DNA of 64,000 nucleotides from JAOEGB01 sp041262585 (GTDB taxonomy: Bacteria > Actinomycetota > Actinomycetes > Streptosporangiales > Streptosporangiaceae): the NCBI RefSeq assembly GCF_041262585.1, contig NZ_JBGCBZ010000003.1:248001-312000 (forward strand). The letters are read 5' to 3'. Both the position numbers and the translations under genes were made by a program. Position 1 is the stretch's first letter. Every line of letters starts with the position of its first letter. The notes below the pieces were generated by a model. The model did no database searches and was not told the origin of the DNA. It was given only the letters and a program-made list of their open reading frames with translations. Positions 8,587-16,830 of the stretch are shown here, piece by piece.

Positions 8587-10599
8587 GTGCGAAGAGCACT
8601 GAGCGCGATCGTCATTGCGGCGACGGTCTGCGCCTTCAGTACGGTGGCCGCCGTCACGCCCGAGGCGGCCATCGCCCTGGACGACGGGCAGGCGCTCACC
8701 CCGCCCATGGGCTTCAACAACTGGAACTCCACGGGCTGCGCCATCGACGAGAAGATGATCCGCGACATGGCGGACTTCTTCGTCACGTCGGGACTGAAGC
8801 AGGCCGGATACGACCACGTCAACGTCGACGACTGCTGGGCGGCGCCCGAACGCGACCCCGGGACAGGGCGGCTTCGGGCGCATCCCGAGCGCTTCCCCAG
8901 CGGGATCAAGGCGCTCGCCGACTACGTCCACTCCAAGGGGCTGAAGTTCGGCATCTACACCAGCGCGGGCACGCAGACCTGCGCGAAGACGATGCCGGGA
9001 GCCCTCGACCACGAGGAGGTCGACGCGCAGACGTTCGCCGACTGGGGAGTCGACTACCTGAAGTACGACAACTGCAACAACGAGGGCAGGCCCGCGCTCG
9101 AGCGCTACACGAAGATGCGGGACGCGCTGAAGAAGACGGGCCGCCCCATCGTCTTCAGCATCTGCGAGTGGGGCCAGAACAAGCCCTGGGAGTGGGGCAA
9201 GGACGTCGGTCACCTGTGGCGCACCACCGGCGACATCAGCGACGGCTACGTCTCCATGCTGAACATCTTCAAGCTGAACGCGCCGCTCGCGCCGTACGCG
9301 GGGCCGGGGCACTGGAACGACCCGGACATGCTCGAAGTGGGCAACGGCGGCATGACGGACGCCGAATACCGCTCGCACATGAGCCTGTGGTCCATCATGG
9401 CGGCCCCCCTGCTCATCGGGACCGACCTGCGCAAGGCGACGCCGCAGACGATGGAGATCCTGCTCAACAAGGACGTCATCGGCGTGGACCAGGATCCGCT
9501 CGGCGTGCAGGGCCGTGTGCTCCGCAACGACGACGGGCACTGGATCATGGTCAAGCCCCTCAAGGACGGCGACGTCGCCGTGGCGCTGTTCAACGAGACC
9601 GACACGACCGCGACGTTCGGCACGACGGCGCAGGAGCTCGGCCTTCCCCGGCGGCCCGCCTACGTGCTGCGCGACCTGTGGCGGCACAAGGAGGCCGAGA
9701 CGGCGGGCGCGATCAGCGCGACGGTGCCGGGCCACGCCACCGTGATGTACCGGGTCAGGCCGCGGGCCGACTGGTGGCGCACCCCGCCCGCCGCAGACCT
9801 GGGCCTGGTCGTCTCCCCCACGGTGGCCGGGATCCCGGGGACGATCACCCCGCCCGGCCGCGCCTTCACCGCGAAGGTCACCACCACCAACCTCGGCCGG
9901 ATCCCCCTCATCCTCCCCAGCCTGAGGCTCAGCGCCCCCACGGGGTGGTCGATCCAGCCGGACCGGCCCGCTCGCCGGGCGACGCTCGGCACCGGCCAGT
10001 CGCTGTCGGCCGAATGGCGGGTCACGCCCCCCGCGTCCGCGCCCCCGGGCACGGCCGGGCTCACGGCGACGCTGACCTCCCAGAACGGGCCTTCGAGGAA
10101 CGTCACCGAGGCACTGACGGTGCCGGCCGCCCCGCCCGCCGGGACCTCCGATCTCGGCGCCGTCGCCTGGGCCTGGGCGAGCAACGGATACGGGCCGGTC
10201 GAGCACGACATGTCGAACGGCGGTCCCAAACCCGGCGACGGCAAACCCATGAAGATCAACGGCGTGGCCTATCCCAAGGGCCTCGGCACCCACGCGCCCG
10301 TGCAGATCGTCTTCTACCTCGCCGGCCGGTGCACCGGGCTCACGACGGACGTGGGCGTGGACGACGAACGCGACCCGCGCACGGTGCCGGGGCAGAGCAC
10401 GATCACCGCGGAGGTCTGGGCCGACGACGCCAAGCGGGCCGACAGCGGCCTGCGCACCTGGCAGGACCCGGCCACGACGCTCACGGCGGACCTCACCGGA
10501 GCGACCTTCCTGCGCCTGGTCGGAACGGTCGGCGGCGACACCAACAGCTACGACCGGATCGACTGGGCCGGCCCGGTGCTCACCTGTAAGGCCGCCTGA
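8587..10599 (+). CDS. Secreted alpha-galactosidase, GH27 with NEW3-like and NPCBM domains
   Basis: The precursor (about 670 residues) has a signal peptide (RRALSAIVIAATVCAFSTVAAV). The GH27 barrel starts at LTPPMGFNNWNSTGCAI and carries the nucleophile Asp in YLKYDNCNN and the acid/base Asp in HWNDPDMLEVGNGG. Two further domains follow: an NEW3-like beta-sandwich (around LGLVVSPTVAGIPGTI) and a C-terminal NPCBM carbohydrate-binding domain (YPKGLGTHAPVQIVFYLAGRCTGLTTDVGVDDE). It removes terminal alpha-galactose from galactomannans or oligosaccharides outside the cell. I chose GTG 8587 because AGGAGG (8575-8580) sits six bases upstream; the ATGs at 8572 and 8581 are too close. The last 52 bp overlap the opposite-strand MFS gene. 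Confidence 0.9.
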   Translation: MRRALSAIVIAATVCAFSTVAAVTPEAAIALDDGQALTPPMGFNNWNSTGCAIDEKMIRDMADFFVTSGLKQAGYDHVNVDDCWAAPERDPGTGRLRAHPERFPSGIKALADYVHSKGLKFGIYTSAGTQTCAKTMPGALDHEEVDAQTFADWGVDYLKYDNCNNEGRPALERYTKMRDALKKTGRPIVFSICEWGQNKPWEWGKDVGHLWRTTGDISDGYVSMLNIFKLNAPLAPYAGPGHWNDPDMLEVGNGGMTDAEYRSHMSLWSIMAAPLLIGTDLRKATPQTMEILLNKDVIGVDQDPLGVQGRVLRNDDGHWIMVKPLKDGDVAVALFNETDTTATFGTTAQELGLPRRPAYVLRDLWRHKEAETAGAISATVPGHATVMYRVRPRADWWRTPPAADLGLVVSPTVAGIPGTITPPGRAFTAKVTTTNLGRIPLILPSLRLSAPTGWSIQPDRPARRATLGTGQSLSAEWRVTPPASAPPGTAGLTATLTSQNGPSRNVTEALTVPAAPPAGTSDLGAVAWAWASNGYGPVEHDMSNGGPKPGDGKPMKINGVAYPKGLGTHAPVQIVFYLAGRCTGLTTDVGVDDERDPRTVPGQSTITAEVWADDAKRADSGLRTWQDPATTLTADLTGATFLRLVGTVGGDTNSYDRIDWAGPVLTCKAA

Positions 10600-12119
10600 C
10601 GGGAGGAGCGGAGGGGCACCTCCCTGAGGAAGACCACGGCGACGAGGCCGAGGACGGCGGCGGGCACCCCGAGAAGGAACACCGTGCTCATCGCCGACGC
10701 GAACGCCTGGATCACGATCCGGCGCGCGGCGGCGGGGAGGTGGTGGATGGCCTCCGGGGTGCCCAGCGCCACGCTCGTGGCTTTGACGTGGGCCGCTCCC
10801 AGCATGGCGGCCATCTCGTCCTTGACCCGGTTGGTCAGGATCGCGCCGAAGGCGGCCACGCCCACCGCGCCGCCGAGACTGCGGAAGAAGGCCACGCCGG
10901 AGGTGCTCACCGCCATGTCCCGGCCCTCCGCCGCGTTCTGCGCGGCGAGGATCAGCATCTGCATGGACATGCCCAGCCCCGCGCCCAGGACCGCGATGTC
11001 CACGCCGATCACGACGTAGCCGGAGTCCGCCTTCAGCAGTGAGAGCAGCCAGAGCCCCGCGGCCACGAGGATCATGCCGGCGATGGGGAAGATCTTCCAC
11101 CGGCCCGTCCGGGTGACGACGCGCCCGGAGATGATGGAGGCCAGGAAAAGGCTGAGGACCATGGGCAGGGTCATGACGCCCGACAGGGCCGGGCTCAGCC
11201 CCTTGACGATCTGCAGGAACTGCGGCAGGTAGATCATCACGCCGAACAGCGAGATTCCCACGAGCAGCGAGGCCGTGCTCGCCAGGACGAACGTCCGGCT
11301 GCGGAACAGCCGCGGCGGCAGGATCGGCTCGCTCGCCCTCCGCTCGGCGTCAACCGCCAGCCCGAACAGCACCACGCTCAGCGCGCCCAGGCCGTACGCC
11401 CAGGGGGAGCCCCAGCCGAACTCGTGGCCGCCGAGCGAGAGCAGCAGCATCAGCGCCGTCGCCCCGCCGGTGATGGTGGTGGCGCCCCAGACGTCGAGCC
11501 GGACGTCCCGCTTGACGTGCCGCAGCCGCAGGACCTTCTGGATGACGACGGAGGCCGCCACCGCGAGCGGGACGCAGACGTAGAAGCACCACCGCCAGCC
11601 GAGCCAGTCGGTGTCGACGATGAAGCCGCCGATCAGGGGCCCGGCGACGGTGGAGACGCCGAAGACCGCGCCCACGTAGCCCGAGTAGCGGCCCCGCTCG
11701 CGCGGCTGCACGACGTCGCCCAGGATGACCTGGACGAGCGCGGACAGGCCGCCGGTTCCCAGCCCCTGTACGGCTCTCGCGGCGATGAGCATGCCGATGT
11801 TCTGCGACAGCCCGGCGACCATCGAGGCGGCCACGAACAGCCCGAGCGCGACCTGGAACATCAGCTTGCGGCCGAAGATGTCGGAGAGCTTGCCCCACAG
11901 CGGGGTGGAGACGGTCATCGTCAGCAGCGTCGCGCTGGCGACCCATGACAGCTGCTCCTGGCCGCCCAGTTCCCCCACGATCGTCGGCAGTGCCGTACCG
12001 ACCACGGAGGTCGAGATCATCGAGGTGAGCAGGGCGAGCAGGAGCCCGGAGAGGATCTCCATGATCTCGCGGTGCGTGTACGTGCGCGGCGCGTCCTCCC
12101 GGACGAGCTCCTGCGTCAC
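10548..12119 (-). CDS. MFS drug exporter, DHA2 (EmrB/QacA, 14-TM) family
   Basis: The 523-residue protein is rich in membrane helices and has the length of 14-helix DHA2 exporters. Motif A is visible as WGKLSDIFGRK, and the antiporter motif C region as GYVGAVFGVSTVAGPLIGGFIVD. It probably exports drugs or secondary metabolites in exchange for protons. The start is GTG 12119. It is divergent from a TetR gene with an operator-like palindrome between them, the classic regulator/pump arrangement. Its 3' end overlaps the alpha-galactosidase gene by 52 bp in antisense. Confidence 0.93.
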   Translation of the reverse strand: MTQELVREDAPRTYTHREIMEILSGLLLALLTSMISTSVVGTALPTIVGELGGQEQLSWVASATLLTMTVSTPLWGKLSDIFGRKLMFQVALGLFVAASMVAGLSQNIGMLIAARAVQGLGTGGLSALVQVILGDVVQPRERGRYSGYVGAVFGVSTVAGPLIGGFIVDTDWLGWRWCFYVCVPLAVAASVVIQKVLRLRHVKRDVRLDVWGATTITGGATALMLLLSLGGHEFGWGSPWAYGLGALSVVLFGLAVDAERRASEPILPPRLFRSRTFVLASTASLLVGISLFGVMIYLPQFLQIVKGLSPALSGVMTLPMVLSLFLASIISGRVVTRTGRWKIFPIAGMILVAAGLWLLSLLKADSGYVVIGVDIAVLGAGLGMSMQMLILAAQNAAEGRDMAVSTSGVAFFRSLGGAVGVAAFGAILTNRVKDEMAAMLGAAHVKATSVALGTPEAIHHLPAAARRIVIQAFASAMSTVFLLGVPAAVLGLVAVVFLREVPLRSSRQAALQVSTGPAQSIRS

Positions 12120-12161
12120 GGGGATCCCCCTCGCCGTTACGTCCGTCCTGTCCCTTTCATA

Positions 12162-12177
12162 GTAGACGCTTGTTTAC
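12162..12177. promoter_or_regulatory. Candidate TetR operator in the MFS-tetR intergenic region
   Basis: GTAGACGCTTGTTTAC is an inverted repeat (GTAGAC against GTTTAC with a 4-bp centre, one mismatch). It has the form common for TetR-family operators that control drug pumps. It lies 20 bp before the tetR start and 43 bp before the MFS start, so one bound repressor could control both genes. Confidence 0.5.
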
Positions 12178-12196
12178 ATGTCGTAGTGTGCGCAAC

Positions 12197-12757
12197 GTGA
12201 CACGAGACCGGGAGGCGACCTGCGAGCGGATCCTCGGGGCCGCCCGCGAGCTGTTCGCCGAGCACGGCTACGACCAGGTGACGATGCGGATGATCGCTTC
12301 GGCGGCCGATGCCAACGTCGCTCTGGTCAACCGCTATTTCGGGTCGAAAGCCGGCCTGTTCGCGAAGGTCCTCGTCACCGGCTCGACGATCGAGTCGGTG
12401 ATCGAGGGCGACCCCGCCGGGCTCCCCGCGCGGCTGGCGGGGCGCGTCGCCCAGCGGCTCCGCACGGGGGCGCCGGAGTCGCTGGTACGGATGATCGACC
12501 GGGCGGGGATGAGCCCCGAGATCCGGGCGGTGCTGAGGGCGCGGGTCGAGGAGGGCCTCGTGGACGCGATCAGCGCGCGGCTGGAGGGGCCCCGGGCGAG
12601 AGAGCGGGCCCTGCTCGCCACGGTGATCCTCCTCGGTGTGGGGTCGCTGCGACGGCTCCTCGGCCCCGAGAGCCTCCGGGACGCCGATCCGGCCGCGCTG
12701 GAGACGCGGCTGGAGGCGGCGTTCCGCGCCTGCCTTGTTTCCTCGCCACCCGCATGA
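12197..12757 (+). CDS. TetR/AcrR family transcriptional regulator
   Basis: The protein (about 186 residues) has an N-terminal TetR helix-turn-helix: ILGAARELFAEHGYDQVTMRMIASAADANVALVNRYFGSKAGLF. The ligand-binding C-terminal domain is diverse, as usual. GTG 12197 fits the conserved start of the DNA-binding domain; an upstream in-frame start at 12170 adds nine unconserved residues. It is divergent from the MFS exporter and most likely represses it. The last codons are CCC GCA TGA, and this TGA lies inside the first core of the 53-bp repeat array (GCATGATCAC). The gene end therefore overlaps the ATG of the first mini-ORF as ATGA. Confidence 0.92.
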   Translation: MTRDREATCERILGAARELFAEHGYDQVTMRMIASAADANVALVNRYFGSKAGLFAKVLVTGSTIESVIEGDPAGLPARLAGRVAQRLRTGAPESLVRMIDRAGMSPEIRAVLRARVEEGLVDAISARLEGPRARERALLATVILLGVGSLRRLLGPESLRDADPAALETRLEAAFRACLVSSPPA

Positions 12758-12868
12758 TCACCACCGGTGGCCGCGCAGGCGGGAAGGGGGGCGCGGGAAT
12801 CCGTGCATGATCACGATCACTGTGAGGGCAGGTCGCGAGGCCTTGCCGGGAAGCCGTGCATGATCACG
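12752..12868 (+). repeat. 53-bp repeat array A (three cores, two full units)
   Basis: Three GCATGATCAC cores start at 12752, 12805 and 12858, exactly 53 bp apart. Cores two and three are preceded by GGGAATCCGT and GGGAAGCCGT. Position 24-28 of both units is GCAGG. Read in the + direction, each unit is an 18-codon ORF: 12754-12810 encodes MITTGGRAGGKGGAGIRA and 12807-12863 encodes MITITVRAGREALPGSRA. Each stop overlaps the next ATG (ATGA), and the first ATG overlaps the tetR stop. The array fills the space between tetR and the convergent oxidoreductase gene. No hairpin is evident. Confidence 0.85.
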
Positions 12869-12875
12869 CCGGGGT

Positions 12876-13910
12876 TTAGGCGGCGAGATCCTTGATCTTC
12901 TCGATGAGCGCGAGGCGCTCCTCGTGGGTGCGGGCGAAGGGGGTGACGTTGAGCGTGGTCACTCCGGCCTCCCGCATCGCCGCGAGCCGCTCCCGCACGT
13001 GGCCCTCCGAGCCGACCAGCGACATCTTCTCCAGCAGCTCGCGCGGGACCAGGGCGGCCGCCTCGTCCTTCTTGCCCTCCAGGTAGAGGTCCTGGATCTG
13101 CTCGGCCTCCTTCTCGTAGCCGTAGCGGCGGGCGAGGTCGTTGTAGAAGTTCTTGCCCTTGGCCCCCATGCCGCCGATGTAGAGGGCGGCCATCGGGCGG
13201 CCCAGCTCCAGGACGTCGTCGACGTCGTCGCCGATCGCCAGCACGGCCTGGGCGATGATGTCCAGCTCGCCGAGCGCGGGGTCGCGGCGGGACTTGCCGG
13301 CGGCGAGGGACGCGCCCCACACGTCGCCGGACTTCTCCGGCATGAAGAAGATCGGCTCCCAGCCCTCCGCCAGCTCGGCGGTGAGCTCGACGTTCTGCGG
13401 GCCGATGGCGGCGATCACGATGGGGATCCGCTCGCGGACCGGGTGGTTGATCAGCTTGAGCGGCTTGCCGAGGCCGGTCCCCCCTTGGAGCGGCATCGTG
13501 TAGTGCTTGCCGGAGTGCTCCAGCCGCTCACGCCGCCACACCTTGCGGCAGATCTCGATGATCTCGCGGGTGCGGCCCAGCGGCGCGGTGTACGGCACGC
13601 CGTGGAAGCCCTCGATCACCTGGGGACCCGACGCGCCGATGCCGAGCGTGAACCGCCCGTCGGAGACGTAGTCGAGCCCGGCGGCGGTCATGGCGAGCAG
13701 CGCGGGCGTGCGGGAGTAGATCGGCAGGATGCCGGACGCGATCTGGAGGCGCTCGGTGCGCGCGGCGATGTAGCCCATCTGGCTGACCGCGTCGAAGGTG
13801 TACACCTCGGCGACGAACACGATGTCGAGCCCGGCCTTCTCGTAGTCGCCCAACTCGGCCACGGTCTCCTTGAAACCGCCGCTGTAGTTGAGTGCCATCC
13901 CGATGCGCAT
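12876..13910 (-). CDS. LLM class oxidoreductase, probably F420-dependent
   Basis: The 344-residue luciferase-like TIM barrel starts MRIGMALNYSGGFKETVAELGDYEKAGLDIVFVAE. It carries the family feature GRFTLGIGASGPQVIEGFHG (around residue 96) and an IAAIGPQNVELTAELAEGWEP segment typical of actinobacterial F420-dependent members. It probably moves hydride between F420 and an unidentified substrate. The start is ATG 13910 with GGAAGGA upstream. Its neighbours are a repeat array at its 3' end and the mocA-like gene at its 5' side (45 bp away), with no functional link that I can read. Confidence 0.85.
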   Translation of the reverse strand: MRIGMALNYSGGFKETVAELGDYEKAGLDIVFVAEVYTFDAVSQMGYIAARTERLQIASGILPIYSRTPALLAMTAAGLDYVSDGRFTLGIGASGPQVIEGFHGVPYTAPLGRTREIIEICRKVWRRERLEHSGKHYTMPLQGGTGLGKPLKLINHPVRERIPIVIAAIGPQNVELTAELAEGWEPIFFMPEKSGDVWGASLAAGKSRRDPALGELDIIAQAVLAIGDDVDDVLELGRPMAALYIGGMGAKGKNFYNDLARRYGYEKEAEQIQDLYLEGKKDEAAALVPRELLEKMSLVGSEGHVRERLAAMREAGVTTLNVTPFARTHEERLALIEKIKDLAA

Positions 13911-13955
13911 TCCGCAGTCCTTCCCAGACCGAACGTTGTTCTGGCAGTGCAGAGG

Positions 13956-14552
13956 TTACCGCTCAGCCCGGCGCGGCGGTACGGCGGGCCGGTCGAGATC
14001 GGCCGGGACGTCGATGTCCGCCGGATCCCCCACGTCGTCGCAGGGCACACGGGTCACCAGCTCGGGGTGGGCCCGCAGGAACGGCCGCGCCCCCACGTCG
14101 CCCACGGCCAGCCCGGCGACCTCCGGGAAGTGGTCCCGCGCGATGAGGACCGGGTTCCTGGGCGCGCCCCCGTACGTCGCCACCGCGACCGCCGCCCCGG
14201 CCTCGAAGGCCCCGATCAGGCGGCGTACGGCGCCGGCCCTGATCAGCGGCTGGTCCACCAGGGCGATCACGGCGGCCCGCGCGGACGCGGGCACCGAATC
14301 CAGCCCCACCCGGAGGGAGGAGCCCATGCCCGTGGCCCAGCCGGGATTGCGGACGACCACCGCGCCCGGAACGTCGGCCGCCGCCGCGCCGAGGACGACG
14401 ATGACGGGACGGCAGCCGCCGTCCTCCAGCAGCCGCACGGCCCGGTCGACGAGCCGCTCCCCCTCGAACTCGACCAGCGCCTTCGGCCGTCCGAACCGGC
14501 TCCCGCTCCCGGCGGCCAGCACCACCCCCGCCACCTCACCGCTCGTGATCAT
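13956..14552 (-). CDS. MocA/MobA-like nucleotidyltransferase (molybdenum cofactor)
   Basis: The 198-residue protein has the NTP-transferase signature VAGVVLAAGSGSRFGRPKALVEF at the N-terminus and VALVDQPLI as the metal-binding Asp region. Family members such as MocA attach CMP to molybdopterin for xanthine/CO-dehydrogenase-type enzymes. Context supports this, because xdhC and coxE- and coxD-like genes lie directly upstream on the same strand. The best start, ATG 14552, is the ATG of a 53-bp repeat core (GCATGATCAC) with GAGGGAA about eight bases before it, so the first residues MITS come from the repeat. An internal GTG at VAGVV is the alternative. Confidence 0.85.
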   Translation of the reverse strand: MITSGEVAGVVLAAGSGSRFGRPKALVEFEGERLVDRAVRLLEDGGCRPVIVVLGAAAADVPGAVVVRNPGWATGMGSSLRVGLDSVPASARAAVIALVDQPLIRAGAVRRLIGAFEAGAAVAVATYGGAPRNPVLIARDHFPEVAGLAVGDVGARPFLRAHPELVTRVPCDDVGDPADIDVPADLDRPAVPPRRAER

Positions 14553-14608
14553 GCGCGGGTTCCCTCACACCCGCGCCCACCTGCGGGTTCACCGTTCGTG
14601 ATCATGCA
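14544..14608 (-). repeat. 53-bp repeat array B (two cores, one unit) between xdhC and the mocA-like gene
   Basis: On the minus strand, GCATGATCAC cores begin at 14607 and 14554, 53 bp apart. The second is preceded by GGGAACCCGC, and GCAGG again sits at unit position 24-28. The unit reads as an 18-codon ORF (14605 down to 14549, MITNGEPAGGRGCEGTRA). It starts inside the xdhC 3' end and its stop overlaps the ATG of the mocA-like gene. The repeat therefore links two genes of one operon. Confidence 0.85.
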
Positions 14609-15710
14609 GGACATCCCCGTGGATCCGGCCGGTGGTCTCGGTGAGCGGCCTGCCCGTGCCGCCCCAGCGCAGCCGGATCAGCTCGGCCGCGATCGAGACG
14701 GCTGTCTCCTCCGGCGTACGCGCCCCGAGATCGAGGCCGATCGGCGATCTGAGCCGGGCCAGCTCGCTCTCCGACAGACCCGCCTCGCGGAGCCGGGCCA
14801 GCCGGTCCTCGTGCGTCCGGCGCGACCCCATGGCGCCGACGTACGCCGCCGGCGTCCGCAGGGCGACCTCCAGGAGCGGGACGTCGAACTTGGGGTCGTG
14901 GGTGAGGACGCAGATGACCGTCCGCTCGTCGACCGGCACCGTGGACAGGTAGTCGTGCGGCCACTTGACGACGACCTCGTCCGCCTCGGGGAACCGCTTG
15001 GCCGTCGCGAACACCGGCCGGGCGTCGCAGACCACCACGTGGTAGCCGAGGAACTTGCCGATCCGCGCGACGGCCGCCGCGAAGTCGATCGCGCCGAACA
15101 CCAGCATGCGCGGGGGCGGCGCGAAGGACTGGACGAACACCTGGAGGTCGTCCAGCCGCCGCTCTCCCTGCGCTCCGTAGCGCCGGATGCCGGTGAGCCC
15201 CTGGGCGAGCATGCCGCGGACGTCGTCGTCCACCGCGTCGTCGAGCCGCGCCGAGCCCAGCGACCCCGAGGCGTGATCGGGCCAGACGACCCGGCGCGCC
15301 CCGGCCGTCCCGGGCCCGGCCAGGATCGTCGCCACGGCCACCGGCTGGTGCTTCTCGATCGACGCGGCGATCTCCCCCAGCTCGGGGAAGGTCTCGCGCG
15401 ACACCGGCTCCACGAACACGTCGATGATCCCGCCGCAGGTCAGGCCGACCGAGAACGCCTCGTCTTCGCTCACGCCGTACCGCTGGAGCACGGGCGTACC
15501 CCCGGCCACGACCTCGTGGGCCAGCTCGTAGACGGCTCCCTCGACGCATCCCCCCGACACGCTGCCGACGGCCTCGGCGCCGAGGACGGCCATGGAGGCC
15601 CCCGGCGGCCGGGGCGCGCTGCGGAAGGTCCCGACGACCGTGGCCAGCGCGAACCGCTCACCGGCCTCCCACCACCGCGAAATCTGCCCCAGCACGTCAC
15701 GCATGAGCAC
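14589..15710 (-). CDS. XdhC/CoxF family molybdenum hydroxylase maturation factor
   Basis: The 373-residue protein has an N-terminal XdhC/CoxI domain (RFALATVVGTFRSAPRPPGASMAV, then SGGCVEGAVYELA and GLTCGGIIDVFVEP) and a C-terminal Rossmann XdhC_C domain (PPPRMLVFGAIDFAAAVARIGKFLGYHVVVCDAR). Such proteins bind molybdenum cofactor, promote its sulfuration and insert it into xanthine or CO dehydrogenase-type enzymes. The start GTG 15710 (or ATG 15704) overlaps the stop of the VWA gene, indicating coupling. The last codons (CAT GAT CAC GAA CGG TGA) run through a 53-bp repeat core. Confidence 0.9.
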   Translation of the reverse strand: MLMRDVLGQISRWWEAGERFALATVVGTFRSAPRPPGASMAVLGAEAVGSVSGGCVEGAVYELAHEVVAGGTPVLQRYGVSEDEAFSVGLTCGGIIDVFVEPVSRETFPELGEIAASIEKHQPVAVATILAGPGTAGARRVVWPDHASGSLGSARLDDAVDDDVRGMLAQGLTGIRRYGAQGERRLDDLQVFVQSFAPPPRMLVFGAIDFAAAVARIGKFLGYHVVVCDARPVFATAKRFPEADEVVVKWPHDYLSTVPVDERTVICVLTHDPKFDVPLLEVALRTPAAYVGAMGSRRTHEDRLARLREAGLSESELARLRSPIGLDLGARTPEETAVSIAAELIRLRWGGTGRPLTETTGRIHGDVLHDHER

Positions 15711-16830
15711 GCCCTCCCCCCAGCAGAACCGCCAGGTCCTCGAACGCCGCTAGGCTGTGACCGGCCACGAAGTCCGTGACGTACGGCAGGGCGGCCCGGA
15801 TCCCGGCGGTCAGCGGCTGGTAGGCGGGGTCGCCCTTGTGCGGGTTCACCCATATCACCCGGTGGGCGAGCCGCGACAGCCGGGCCATCTGCGCGCCGAG
15901 TGGCTCCGCGGAGCCCCTCTCCCACCCGTCCGAGGCGATCACGACGACCGCGCCGCGCGGGTCCGAGAGTCTGAGCAGCGCCTTGAGCTCCTCGCCGAGC
16001 CGGGTGCCGCCGCTCCAGTCGGGCACTGCGGCGGAGACGGCGTCCATGGCGACGCCCGGATCGCGGTGGCGGAGCTCGGCGGTGATCCTGGTGAGGCGGG
16101 TCCCGGCGCTGAACACCTCGGTCGCCCGGGGCTCGGCCCGCACCAGCGCGTGCGCGAAGCGCAGCATCGTGTCGGCGTAGGCCGCCATCGACCCGCTCAC
16201 GTCCACCAGCATGACGACCCGCCGCGGCCGGTCCCGGCGCGCGCGCCGCCGCAGCCGGGCCGGCTCCCCGCCGTCGCGCAGGGCCTCCCTGACCGTGCGC
16301 CGGGGATCCAGCACGCCCCTGTGGGACGGGGTGAACCGCCGGGACACGCGCCGCTCCCGCGTGCCGCGGAGCAGGGCGAGCAGCCGGTGCACCTCGCGCC
16401 GCTCCGCCTCGCTCATCCGCGCCACGTCCCGGTGGCGCAGCACCTCGGCCTCGCTCGCCGTGGCGGGCACCCCGCTGGGCTCACCGCTCTCCTCACGCTC
16501 GCGGGAGCCGTACGGCACGGCCACGGGGCGGGTCACGGACACGGTCGTCCCGGCGCGGCGGGCGGGTGGCCGGGCTCCGGCGAAGTAGGCCGCGAAGCAC
16601 CGGTCGTACTTGGGGAGGTCCTCCGGTCCGGCGCAGAGGGTGAGCCGGCCGGCCCAGTAGACCTCGTGAGCGTCCCTGACGTCGAGGTGTCCGAGGGCGG
16701 TGAGGAAGCTCTGGGTGCGCTGGTGGTCGGCCCCGGCCCCGGCGGCCCGGAGCGTCCGGGCGAACCCGGTCATGGTGGCGACCAGGGCGTCATCCCCGGG
16801 CGGCGGTCGGCGGACGGCCTCGTGGTTCAT
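15697..16830 (-). CDS. VWA domain protein, CoxE-like
   Basis: The 377-residue protein has a C-terminal von Willebrand A domain with an intact MIDAS start VVMLVDVSGSMAAYADTML. It matches the CoxE/DUF58-like group that works with a MoxR ATPase in assembling the molybdenum/copper centre of CO dehydrogenase and related enzymes. ATG 16830 overlaps the ATPase stop as ATGA (16827-16830), so the pair is translationally coupled. It precedes xdhC with overlapping ends. The precise target enzyme is not in the window. Confidence 0.87.
   Translation of the reverse strand: MNHEAVRRPPPGDDALVATMTGFARTLRAAGAGADHQRTQSFLTALGHLDVRDAHEVYWAGRLTLCAGPEDLPKYDRCFAAYFAGARPPARRAGTTVSVTRPVAVPYGSREREESGEPSGVPATASEAEVLRHRDVARMSEAERREVHRLLALLRGTRERRVSRRFTPSHRGVLDPRRTVREALRDGGEPARLRRRARRDRPRRVVMLVDVSGSMAAYADTMLRFAHALVRAEPRATEVFSAGTRLTRITAELRHRDPGVAMDAVSAAVPDWSGGTRLGEELKALLRLSDPRGAVVVIASDGWERGSAEPLGAQMARLSRLAHRVIWVNPHKGDPAYQPLTAGIRAALPYVTDFVAGHSLAAFEDLAVLLGGGRAHA

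Noticed and set aside
12752..12868. 53-bp arrays as transcription terminators
   Set aside because: The cores contain the palindrome TGATCA but no stem long enough for termination and no U-run; the units do not fold on themselves by eye.
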